Under the pieces are notes generated by a model, which was not told where the DNA came from, made no database searches, and worked only from the letters and a program-made list of their open reading frames with translations. From an uncultured Pelagibacteraceae bacterium (lineage in GTDB: Bacteria > Pseudomonadota > Alphaproteobacteria > Pelagibacterales > Pelagibacteraceae): 64,000 nucleotides of DNA. A program made the translations under genes and the position numbers. Every line of letters starts with the position of its first letter. Positions within the stretch are counted from its first letter, which is position 1. Location of the stretch: the NCBI GenBank assembly GCA_902525355.1, contig CABZGO010000004.1, forward strand, positions 18,120-82,119, written 5' to 3'. This document shows positions 14,627-21,836 of the stretch, piece after piece.

Positions 14627-14765
14627 TAGTTTTGGCACGTCGTTTTATGCGCTACCGCCATGCCTTCCACTCTACAATTTTAGCGCTACTCTGCAGAGTT
14701 TTCTGCCCTCTGGGCTTGAACCTCTCGGTTTTTCCCCAGATGGTCAGTTAAGAGTTGCCTCTTAA
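14583..14765 (-). ncRNA. Candidate structured RNA (leader or sRNA) upstream of MGMT
   Basis: About 180 bases much richer in G and C than the flanks. In transcript order on the minus strand: hairpin TTAAGAG-GCAA-CTCTTAA (14765-14748); an arm CTGGG / AACC-GAGA-GGTT / CCCAG with a symmetric 4x4 internal loop (14739-14710); an alternative CAGAG/CTCTG pairing (14712-14694) that excludes the CTGGG helix; a 7-base direct repeat GTAGCGC (14689-14683 and 14655-14649); a mismatched GGCA/TGCC hairpin (14664-14634); and the terminator. Three loops are GNRA only on this strand. A weak -10 (TATAAA, at 14775-14770) would start it near 14764. It does not match tmRNA, 6S, SRP or RNase P RNA features I know. 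Confidence 0.6.
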
Positions 14766-14872
14766 TTCATTTATAACATTATCAGATAGAGTAGGTTGTA
14801 TGTATCACTTTATCGTTGAATATTATTAGTTTTTAACAGGTATGAATAGTGGGGATAACTTAAACTTAAGCT

Positions 14873-15346
14873 TTAAGTAAACCATCTGAAACCCTCATAC
14901 ATTGCAATTCCGTAAATTGAGTGTCTGATTAAAAACATAATTGATGTTTTAATGGGTATTCCAGTCTTATTTGCAAATACGCCCTGTCCTGTAAATGGTA
15001 GAAATATCAGCAATGGAGCTAATGTTGTAAGAGCTCCAAATATAAAGCCTGAAATATATGTCATTTTTAGACCTACCATAAAAAAACAAAAATAATAGAT
15101 TACAGCCCAACAAATCGATACATAATAGTGAAAAATCCAACCCAATAAGACCTCATACCTAAAATTGGGCATTTGAGTAATGTTTGGGTTATAAAAAGTA
15201 GCATTTTTAAGCATATAATAAGTCCATCTTCCAACAATTCCCCACGATGGTTCCGGAATACCCATCAATTTGAGTAAATAACCAAGAATATCAAGAATTA
15301 TGCACGAAAATACCCCAGCAACTAAAATACTAATTATATCTATCAA
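14873..15346 (-). CDS. DUF2938-like membrane protein
   Basis: A 157-residue protein with four transmembrane segments. The GIPEPSWGIVGRWTYYML segment after the first helix and the FLPFTGQGVFANKTG loop before the last fit the DUF2938 family as I remember it. Function is unknown for the family. It follows a 54-codon two-helix membrane protein gene by 6 bp, so the two are probably one operon. A short AT-rich inverted repeat (ACTTAAA/TTTAAGT, 14858-14878) straddles its stop codon. Confidence 0.65.
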   Translation of the reverse strand: MIDIISILVAGVFSCIILDILGYLLKLMGIPEPSWGIVGRWTYYMLKNATFYNPNITQMPNFRYEVLLGWIFHYYVSICWAVIYYFCFFMVGLKMTYISGFIFGALTTLAPLLIFLPFTGQGVFANKTGIPIKTSIMFLIRHSIYGIAMYEGFRWFT

Positions 15347-15352
15347 ATAACC

Positions 15353-15517
15353 TCAAAACATTAATAAAAATAGTAAAACAAATATGCTTATAAAAAATAT
15401 GCCAAAAATAACCATTAGTATTCTATTTTTTGTTTGTTCTTTTAGTCTAGGCCAATAATTCATAATAAAGAATGTTCCAATAACAACAATTAAACCGATT
15501 AATACATATTTGGGCAT
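15353..15517 (-). CDS. Small two-helix membrane protein, hypothetical
   Basis: A 54-residue ORF. It has a hydrophobic segment at about residues 4-20, a charged loop YWPRLKEQTKNR, and a second hydrophobic segment at about residues 33-54. Gene spacing supports reality: it ends 6 bp before the DUF2938-like gene on the same strand and otherwise there would be a 250-bp gap. The alternation of two helices around a positive loop is a plausible helical hairpin. No family recognised. It could be a subunit or partner of the DUF2938-like protein. Confidence 0.55.
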   Translation of the reverse strand: MPKYVLIGLIVVIGTFFIMNYWPRLKEQTKNRILMVIFGIFFISIFVLLFLLMF

Positions 15518-15540
15518 ATAGATTCTTTTATATTAAATAC

Positions 15541-15569
15541 TTGACTTATAAAATGTGTTATATTATATT
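15541..15569 (+). promoter_or_regulatory. Sigma-70 type promoter of the tyrosine recombinase gene
   Basis: A -35 TTGACT (15541-15546), a 17-bp spacer and a -10 TATATT (15564-15569) would start transcription near 15576, inside the inverted repeat that precedes the recombinase gene. Confidence 0.6.
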
Positions 15570-15594
15570 TCCGATAATTAATGGTTATCGGAAA
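15568..15594. repeat. Perfect inverted repeat before the recombinase gene (operator or core site)
   Basis: Arms TTTCCGATAA (15568-15577) and TTATCGGAAA (15585-15594) are perfect 10-bp inverted repeats around a 7-bp spacer, 5 bp before the recombinase ATG. The arm and spacer sizes equal those of tyrosine recombinase core sites, and the position over the predicted transcription start is also that of an autoregulatory operator. I found no second copy in this window. Confidence 0.6.
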
Positions 15595-15599
15595 AAATA

Positions 15600-16517
15600 A
15601 TGAATGATATAATTTCAGACGTAAAAAAACTTGAGTTGGAAACAATCAATAACCTTAAAAGTTCTAAGGCTATTAATACTGTGAGAGCTTATGAATCAGA
15701 TTTTAAAGATTTTAGTTTATTTTGTTTAAAAAATGGTCTCCAATATCTCCCTACTGAGCCTAAAATTCTCTCTATTTATTTAACACATTTATCTAAAACT
15801 AATAAATTCAGTACTTTAAAAAGAAGAATAGCATCAATTAAAGTTATTCATAAAATGAAAGGTCATTATTTGGATGCTAAACATCCAATTATAATGGAAA
15901 ATCTATTAGGTATTAAAAGAATTAATGGATCTTATCAGAAGTCAAAAAAACCATTATTAATTAATGATTTAAAGCTAATACTTAATGTTATAGATGAGAA
16001 AGAAAAAAATGAGTATAAAAGAGTAAGAAATAAATCATTAATATTATTAGGGTTCTCAGGGGGGTTTAGAAGATCAGAACTCGTAAATATCGAATTAGAT
16101 GATCTAGAATTTGTGAATGAAGGTCTAAAAATTTTCATAAAAAGATCAAAAACAGATCAAGTTGGAGAAGGTAGTACAAAAGCTATACCCTACTTCATAA
16201 ATACTGAGTATTGCCCAGTAATTAAACTTAAAGATTGGATTAATTATAGAAATATTAAAAGTGGCAAAATATATGAAATTTCAGACAAATCAGTTTCTCT
16301 AATAATTAAAAAGTATGCAATATTAGCCGGGTTAGACTCAAATAAATATGGTGGACACAGTTTAAGGTCAGGGTTTGCTACTGCAGCTGCAGAATCGGGA
16401 GCAGATGAGAGAAATATAATGGCAATGACTGGACATAAAACAACTCAAATGGTTAGAAGATATATAAAAGAAGCCAACCTTTTTAAAAATAACGCATTAA
16501 ATAAGATTAAAATTTAA
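15600..16517 (+). CDS. Tyrosine recombinase / integrase
   Basis: A 305-residue phage-integrase-type recombinase with an N-terminal SAM-like core-binding domain (about 10-105) and a C-terminal catalytic domain. The catalytic set is complete: R157 in GFRRSEL, K184 in SKTD, H253 and R256 in HSLRSGF, H279 in TGHKT and the nucleophile Y288 in RRYIKEA. It is not XerC/XerD-like in its N terminus, and suits a mobile-island integrase. It has its own promoter and an inverted repeat directly upstream. The 3' end overlaps a convergent glycosyltransferase gene by 4 bp. It is the main sign that this island was acquired or is exchanged by site-specific recombination. Confidence 0.92.
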   Translation: MNDIISDVKKLELETINNLKSSKAINTVRAYESDFKDFSLFCLKNGLQYLPTEPKILSIYLTHLSKTNKFSTLKRRIASIKVIHKMKGHYLDAKHPIIMENLLGIKRINGSYQKSKKPLLINDLKLILNVIDEKEKNEYKRVRNKSLILLGFSGGFRRSELVNIELDDLEFVNEGLKIFIKRSKTDQVGEGSTKAIPYFINTEYCPVIKLKDWINYRNIKSGKIYEISDKSVSLIIKKYAILAGLDSNKYGGHSLRSGFATAAAESGADERNIMAMTGHKTTQMVRRYIKEANLFKNNALNKIKI

Positions 16518-17440
16518 ATTTTTTTCCATTCGTTAGGATAAAAATTTGGGTTACCTGATGGATTGATATTTGATGGGACAACACAAATTTTTTGAGGATT
16601 TTCATTTAAATATGCACCCCACCAATGAAAAGTTGATCCACCAACTATGAAATGTTTAGCATAGGAAAAAAGGTTAAAATCATTAATTGGATCATTACCA
16701 AGAATATAATTAAACTTAGATTTATTAAAATATTTTTCTAGGTTAGTAAAATCATTTGACCAAATAAAAAACACGGGATGATCAACATTAGCCTCAAAAT
16801 ATTCTACAGATTTATTAATATATTGAATCAACTTATCAGCAAATATTTTAGATGATTGAACTTTGTTTTTATCTTTCTTCTCATGAGGTTGTTCAGTAAA
16901 TTTATTTTGTCTGATATGAATAGATACTGAATTTGTTTTATTTAATTTTTCAATTATATTATTATTAGGTTTTACATATATGTTTAGAGGTTTGTACATT
17001 CTGATTAGATCTTTTCTTATAAAATTAAAATAATTATAATCTTCATAATTCCCTTGAACGTAAATTGAATTTGACAGTTTTCTATAATCTAAATCAGTAA
17101 AAGATTTAGCTATTTTAATTCCATTTATTTTGGTTTTTTTTTCAATTAAAAATTTTTTCTTAGAACTAAATTTATCAATAAATATTTGTATTTTTTTTTT
17201 ATTTCTTTTAAAAATATTATCGTATCTGTAATCAGATAAAGCTAGCTTTTGATCAATGTTAAAATAATGTAACATATATTTTTGATGGTCGCGTAATTTA
17301 TTTTTTCTCTTATAATATCCACTTGTACTGTCGATTTGAATCTTATAATCAAATTTTTTTGATAAAGAATATGCATGAGAATACATAAATAATTGATTGC
17401 CTAGACCTTCAGCAATTTCAACAGTTAATATTTTATCCAT
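16514..17440 (-). CDS. Glycosyltransferase family 11 (alpha-1,2-fucosyltransferase-like)
   Basis: A 308-residue GT11 protein. It has the N-terminal GLGNQLFMYSHAYSL motif, the SIHIRQNKF motif that normally reads IRRGD and binds GDP-fucose, and the C-terminal GGSTFHWWGAYL motif. It probably adds fucose or a related deoxyhexose to a surface glycan, in the cytoplasm or at the membrane face. The change of IRRGD to IRQNK may alter donor use. It is the last gene of the minus-strand run from 20826 and directly follows a GT9-like gene (1 bp overlap). Confidence 0.85.
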   Translation of the reverse strand: MDKILTVEIAEGLGNQLFMYSHAYSLSKKFDYKIQIDSTSGYYKRKNKLRDHQKYMLHYFNIDQKLALSDYRYDNIFKRNKKKIQIFIDKFSSKKKFLIEKKTKINGIKIAKSFTDLDYRKLSNSIYVQGNYEDYNYFNFIRKDLIRMYKPLNIYVKPNNNIIEKLNKTNSVSIHIRQNKFTEQPHEKKDKNKVQSSKIFADKLIQYINKSVEYFEANVDHPVFFIWSNDFTNLEKYFNKSKFNYILGNDPINDFNLFSYAKHFIVGGSTFHWWGAYLNENPQKICVVPSNINPSGNPNFYPNEWKKI

Positions 17441-18444
17441 TATATTAATTTTGATAATTTATTAATTGATTTTGAAAAATCTTTTTTAAGAATTGTAAAT
17501 TGAAAATTAGATAATGGTGCCCACTCTTTGCAGGCAATAATTTGTTTAAAAATATCATTTTTATTCTTAAAGTTAAAGTGCATTAAAGCCAAAGTTTTTT
17601 TATTCAGAAAACTACCAATGTGGGTAATGCCACTTTCTGGAGCAATTACATCATTGCACTGATAGATTGCATTAACCAAATCTTTTCCTTCTATATTTTT
17701 AAGAAATAAAACATTATCATTATTTACTTTATTATATTTTTTTGTATTAAAATCATAACTGTTAAAATTTTTATAAAAAAAATAATTTTTTTCCTTATTG
17801 TTGAGTTCAGACGAAAATACTATATAGTTTCTCTTTTTTGCCAAATAATGAATAAATTTTTTAATTTCAAAGTTTGACCAATTAAGTTTTTCATCAAATA
17901 AATTATGTTTGTAATGAAAAAAAGTAGAATTCTCTGGAAATTCAAAGAAATTAAATTTATCGAAGTTAAAGGATACAAAATCTTTACATTCGGTTTTATA
18001 ATTAATTAAATTTTCGAGAACTTTATATACAGATAAAATTTTTGATTTATTATTTCTGTATAATGTTTCTTTGCTATATAAAAAGCTTTTTAAATAATTA
18101 GAAGGTCTACTTTTTTCTGATTCAATGCATATAGCATGAAATTTTATTTTTCTAAAAAAAATTGGTAAATAATAATAAAAATTCTTTGGTGCTAAAATAT
18201 AAATGTCGCTAATATTATTAAAAAAAAGATAAAAAAAAATTCTAATTTTCTCAAGATAATTTAAATTATAATTGAAAATTTTTATTTCTAAATTTTTAAA
18301 AATAAAATTAAATTTGTAATTTATTTTTGAGAGAAATATTTCTATATCTTTATCTTTATGCTTGTTTAAAATAAGATTTATTGATGTGATTGATGTGAAA
18401 TAATCACCTACTCTATCATTTTTTAAAATTAATACTTTTTGCAC
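17440..18444 (-). CDS. Glycosyltransferase family 9-like (heptosyltransferase fold)
   Basis: A 334-residue GT-B protein. The N terminus KVLILKNDRVGDYFTS is the GT9 opening, usually RxGD; the C-terminal IAPESGITHIGSFLNKKTLAL is the GT9 donor-site motif. The central part is extremely rich in Phe, Tyr, Asn and Lys. It would transfer a heptose or similar sugar during lipopolysaccharide core or surface glycan synthesis. It overlaps the GT11 gene by 1 bp and follows the 703-residue glycosyltransferase gene by 11 bp. Sugar specificity unknown. Confidence 0.78.
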   Translation of the reverse strand: MQKVLILKNDRVGDYFTSITSINLILNKHKDKDIEIFLSKINYKFNFIFKNLEIKIFNYNLNYLEKIRIFFYLFFNNISDIYILAPKNFYYYLPIFFRKIKFHAICIESEKSRPSNYLKSFLYSKETLYRNNKSKILSVYKVLENLINYKTECKDFVSFNFDKFNFFEFPENSTFFHYKHNLFDEKLNWSNFEIKKFIHYLAKKRNYIVFSSELNNKEKNYFFYKNFNSYDFNTKKYNKVNNDNVLFLKNIEGKDLVNAIYQCNDVIAPESGITHIGSFLNKKTLALMHFNFKNKNDIFKQIIACKEWAPLSNFQFTILKKDFSKSINKLSKLI

Positions 18445-18455
18445 TTATTAAATTA

Positions 18456-20567
18456 CTAGTTCCAATAGAATTTTGAATTTATTCCTACTGATTTATCAAC
18501 AATAAACTTTGCAACTAATGTTGAATTAAAATATTTGTGATATTTTAAACTACCTTTTCTTGCGATTAAACGTCTTAATTTATCATCTTTTTTATATTTA
18601 TAAATTTTTTCGGAAAGATCATCTAAATCATTATAAAATATCATTTCATCATTTTTAAAGAAGTCATTATAGAAAGTTTTCTTATCAATAAATGTAAGAA
18701 GACCATTCCCCATAAGTTGTGCTAGTCTATCACTACTATAATATTTGATAGGTCTACCCCTACTTAGATTTAGACCCATTTTTGACTTTGCAAGTTCATT
18801 TAGAAAATTATCTCCCCAAATTGGTTGTTTTCCAAACATTCCATATGTATCGATTACTACATCTTTGCATTTTTTTTTTAATTTACTTATAAAAACTTCT
18901 CTTTCATCTTTTTTTCCTGTTCTTAACACTCCCCTATGAACACCATGACTTATTGCATAGAAAATATCATTATGTGGCATCTGATTATAATTTTTTAGAT
19001 TATCTAGGGATTTATCACATGGGTTTGGCATAAAGTAAGAATTTTTAATTTTGAAATCTAAGGCGCTTGGACTTGTTGTTGTAAATGTACAGTCCATTGC
19101 ATCTATTTTATTAAGTATTCTAGATTTATTCTTTATGTAGTCAGGACCTTGCTTTGATAAAGGATCTAGAAACCACTGAGAAATTCTTAGATTTTTAAAT
19201 TTTTCTTTTGAGTCTATAAGCATTTCATTTTCGACTCTATCAGCATGACCAAGAATTACTAAATCAGGCTTGAAATTATTAATTGTTTCTGAGATCAGAT
19301 TATTTAAGTATTTAGAACCTGTAGGGTCTTTAAAAGATTTTGATATATTTATTAAATCTCTATCAGATAAGCTTATTACATTGTGTCCAAGTCTTATTAG
19401 TCCATTATTAAGCCTAATGCCCGTATTATATTGCAGTCTACCATAGTATCTTTGATTAAAATTGGTTATGTGAATAATTTTTAATTTACTATTTTTATTG
19501 ACGTTAAATTTATTTATTTTACTGTCATTAAAAATCTTAAATCTAGCTTTATCTATAATATCTGAGACATATTCATGAGTTAGATGAAAAGATTTATAAT
19601 TTAATTTTTGAAATTTAGCTCTTAGTTTGGGTGAATTTATAAGTTTTTTAATTTCTATATATAAAGAATTTGTATCTAGTTTTTTTAATAAAACTGGATA
19701 TTTAGTAGTTTCAGGTAATCCGCCTCTTTCAGTAATTATGGTGGCACAAGCCATACTTGACGCTTCTAGACTGGACCTTCCAAAAGGTTCTTCCCATCTA
19801 GAACAGGCTACAAATATACTCGTATACTTTAGAATATTTAATACATATGAATTTTCCTTAAAATTGATGATTTTAAGATTTTTGTGTTTAAATATATGTT
19901 TCTCTCTAGGTTCATCGCCTATTACTATAGATTTCCAATTTGGATATTCATTAAGAATTTTCAGAATAGCCCCGCCAAATATGTCATAACCTTTTGCGGT
20001 ATTAAGCTTACCTACGAATGAAATAATATTTTTTTTTTTACTTATATTAATTTTATTTTTTTTTGTGGATTGGTAACAAATACCAAAATTTGAAATATAC
20101 TTATTTTCATCTATATTGGTAAAAAATTTATTTTTAGTCCACACACTATTAAAAAAAATATAATCACATCTGTCTAACAATTCTAACCTATCAGATAAAG
20201 TTTTCGAACCTGACAGAGTTAATGGGTTGTTGTGAAAAAAAAGCATTATATTTGATTTTAAATTGTCAGAAATAGCTTTTATATATGATGGCCTGTTATG
20301 TATTTCTATAAGATCTTGTGGTTTTCTTTTATTAATCTCAATAAATTTTTCTAAATATTTTTTATTATTACTTGAAAATATGTTTTTATTAATTTTAATA
20401 TTAAAAAAATTCTTTGATAAATATTTTTTTTTTAAAGTGTTACCAAAGACAATAGTTGTATTTTTATATTTTGAATATTTAATTAAATTTGAAACGTGAA
20501 TTGATACAGCTCCAGAGTATTTTGGTGTATAATCTTCTTTATAAGGTAATAAAATTCCAATATTCAT
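18456..20567 (-). CDS. Two-domain glycosyltransferase (GT4 plus CgeB-like)
   Basis: A 703-residue fusion. Residues 1 to about 350 form a GT4 GT-B enzyme: SGAVSIHVSNL near the acceptor side, FVGKLNTAKGYDIFGG, and the donor-site EEPFGRSSLE with the E-x7-E motif followed by TERGGLPET. After a linker, a second module begins at LKIIHITNFNQRYYG and resembles the CgeB/YkvP glycosyltransferase-like family, with SQWFLDPLSK in the middle and KYYSSDRLAQLMGNG near the end. Two linked transferases could add successive sugars. It starts 1 bp after a GIY-YIG nuclease gene. Donor and acceptor unknown. Confidence 0.82.
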   Translation of the reverse strand: MNIGILLPYKEDYTPKYSGAVSIHVSNLIKYSKYKNTTIVFGNTLKKKYLSKNFFNIKINKNIFSSNNKKYLEKFIEINKRKPQDLIEIHNRPSYIKAISDNLKSNIMLFFHNNPLTLSGSKTLSDRLELLDRCDYIFFNSVWTKNKFFTNIDENKYISNFGICYQSTKKNKINISKKKNIISFVGKLNTAKGYDIFGGAILKILNEYPNWKSIVIGDEPREKHIFKHKNLKIINFKENSYVLNILKYTSIFVACSRWEEPFGRSSLEASSMACATIITERGGLPETTKYPVLLKKLDTNSLYIEIKKLINSPKLRAKFQKLNYKSFHLTHEYVSDIIDKARFKIFNDSKINKFNVNKNSKLKIIHITNFNQRYYGRLQYNTGIRLNNGLIRLGHNVISLSDRDLINISKSFKDPTGSKYLNNLISETINNFKPDLVILGHADRVENEMLIDSKEKFKNLRISQWFLDPLSKQGPDYIKNKSRILNKIDAMDCTFTTTSPSALDFKIKNSYFMPNPCDKSLDNLKNYNQMPHNDIFYAISHGVHRGVLRTGKKDEREVFISKLKKKCKDVVIDTYGMFGKQPIWGDNFLNELAKSKMGLNLSRGRPIKYYSSDRLAQLMGNGLLTFIDKKTFYNDFFKNDEMIFYNDLDDLSEKIYKYKKDDKLRRLIARKGSLKYHKYFNSTLVAKFIVDKSVGINSKFYWN

Positions 20568-20568
20568 G

Positions 20569-20826
20569 TTATTTACTCATATATTGACTTTTAATTTTAT
20601 TACGTAGTCTGTAATTTTTTTTTAATTTATATTCTTCTCTCATAGCCGTAATTTTTTCATTATACTTCTTATAATAAATTAGTTTCCAAATATTACCTTT
20701 TGTATATTTAGCGCCCTTTGAATTATTGTGAAGGTGCAATCTTTTTTCAATGTTATTAGTATAACCAACATAAGATCTAAATTTGTTGTGTTTTTTTGAT
20801 AATATTAGATATACATAATATACCAT
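20569..20826 (-). CDS. GIY-YIG nuclease superfamily protein
   Basis: An 85-residue single-domain protein of the YhbQ/UPF0213 kind. The first beta strand YYVYLILSK replaces GIY, the second SYVGYTNNIEKRLHLHN replaces YIG and holds the catalytic Arg, and the NSKGAKYTKG, WKLIYYKKY and MREEYKLKK blocks follow in the family order. Such small proteins may cut DNA or be repurposed; cellular role is not settled. Location within a glycosyltransferase run, 1 bp before the 703-residue gene, is typical of these proteins as passengers in variable regions. Confidence 0.88.
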   Translation of the reverse strand: MVYYVYLILSKKHNKFRSYVGYTNNIEKRLHLHNNSKGAKYTKGNIWKLIYYKKYNEKITAMREEYKLKKNYRLRNKIKSQYMSK

Positions 20827-20872
20827 TATGTTTTATATACAGCCAAAATGTTGTTAATTAAATATATAAATA

Positions 20873-21835
20873 ATGTTTCCGAGAAAATATAAAAAATTAA
20901 GTAGTTTTAAAAGACTTATGCTTAAACTTTTAAATGTTTATGCTTTAGATAGAGAAACATTAAACCTAGTTAATCCTAATTATAAAAACTCAGGTAATAA
21001 TACTTTTAAGCTCAATAAAGAAACTATAATACTTTCTAGTGGTTTTCTTAAATTAAAAAGAAAAGTTAAAAGCTTAGATATTTTTTTCAGATATGCGCCA
21101 AATAATTCAATGTGGAATTCAACAAATAGATGGAAAAGAATAATTCCAAATATTACCAAAAGAGACCTTATATTGACTTGTTTAAATAGTCTGAAGAAAA
21201 GTATCATAAAGTTTTCAACGAATAATCAATTAAAAATCACAATCAATCTTATATCTGATAGTTCGGATAAAAAATTTGACGATTGTATAAGTAAATTATT
21301 AAATGACCCTTTAATAAAAATTAATTTTATTATTTCTAAAATTAAGGGAAATAGAGGATCTTATCTTGAATGTTGTGACCAAGCAAAAAATTCAAATGAT
21401 TTAATTTTTTTTATAGAAGATGATTATATTTTTGAGGCAGATTGTATTGAAGAAATGATAATTACATATTCAAGACTATCTACTATTTTTGAAAAAGATG
21501 TATTTCTTTGTCCAAGTGATTATCCATTCTTTTATGATTCAAGTTATAAAACTTCACTATATATTGGTAAAAAATATAAATGGAGAACAGTAGAAGAGAC
21601 ATTGTTAACATTTATGATGTCTAATGAATTATTTAATAGATATGAAAAAAATATAAGATTGGTAGGCGAGCAAGAGAATGATCCTTTTGAAAAACCATTG
21701 CATGAAATTTACAAAAATAATTTATGTTTATCTCCAGTTAATTCTTTATCTTATCATATATCCAGAGATCATCCAGCAACAACCGAAGATTGGTTAAAAC
21801 TTTGGAATAAAAGTTATACAAAATTTATTAGCTGA
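20873..21835 (+). CDS. Glycosyltransferase family 2-like protein
   Basis: A 320-residue protein. The centre has INLISDSSDKKFDD and then DLIFFIEDDYIFEADCIEEM, an acidic DD-type motif for metal and nucleotide-sugar binding in GT-A enzymes. RDLILTCLNSLKKSI before it is the helix that follows the first strand. The C terminus has an ISRDHPATTEDWLKLW segment. It likely builds part of the same surface glycan as the minus-strand cluster, from which it diverges. It ends 1 bp before hppA with no visible terminator. Sugar specificity unknown. Confidence 0.75.
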   Translation: MFPRKYKKLSSFKRLMLKLLNVYALDRETLNLVNPNYKNSGNNTFKLNKETIILSSGFLKLKRKVKSLDIFFRYAPNNSMWNSTNRWKRIIPNITKRDLILTCLNSLKKSIIKFSTNNQLKITINLISDSSDKKFDDCISKLLNDPLIKINFIISKIKGNRGSYLECCDQAKNSNDLIFFIEDDYIFEADCIEEMIITYSRLSTIFEKDVFLCPSDYPFFYDSSYKTSLYIGKKYKWRTVEETLLTFMMSNELFNRYEKNIRLVGEQENDPFEKPLHEIYKNNLCLSPVNSLSYHISRDHPATTEDWLKLWNKSYTKFIS

Positions 21836-21836
21836 A

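Noticed and set aside
14389..14670. A 93-codon minus-strand frame overlapping MGMT and the structured RNA
   Set aside because: It runs in another frame through the well-supported MGMT domain and through the terminator hairpin; its Cys/Ser/Lys-rich translation matches nothing I know. Treated as a shadow of the RNA and MGMT.
14583..14765. Assignment of the RNA candidate to tmRNA, 6S, SRP RNA, RNase P RNA or a SAM-V/preQ1 riboswitch
   Set aside because: No encoded CCA or T arm, no tag frame, no paired ends around a central bubble, no GGAA SRP loop and no RNase P core sequences. The piece ACCTGAAAAGG recalls the SAM-V tail and AGAGGTTC recalls preQ1-I, but the partner strands are missing and the first is explained by the terminator hairpin.
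14858..14878. Inverted repeat ACTTAAA/TTTAAGT at the DUF2938 stop as a terminator
   Set aside because: The stem is all weak pairs but two, and no T-run follows on the minus strand.
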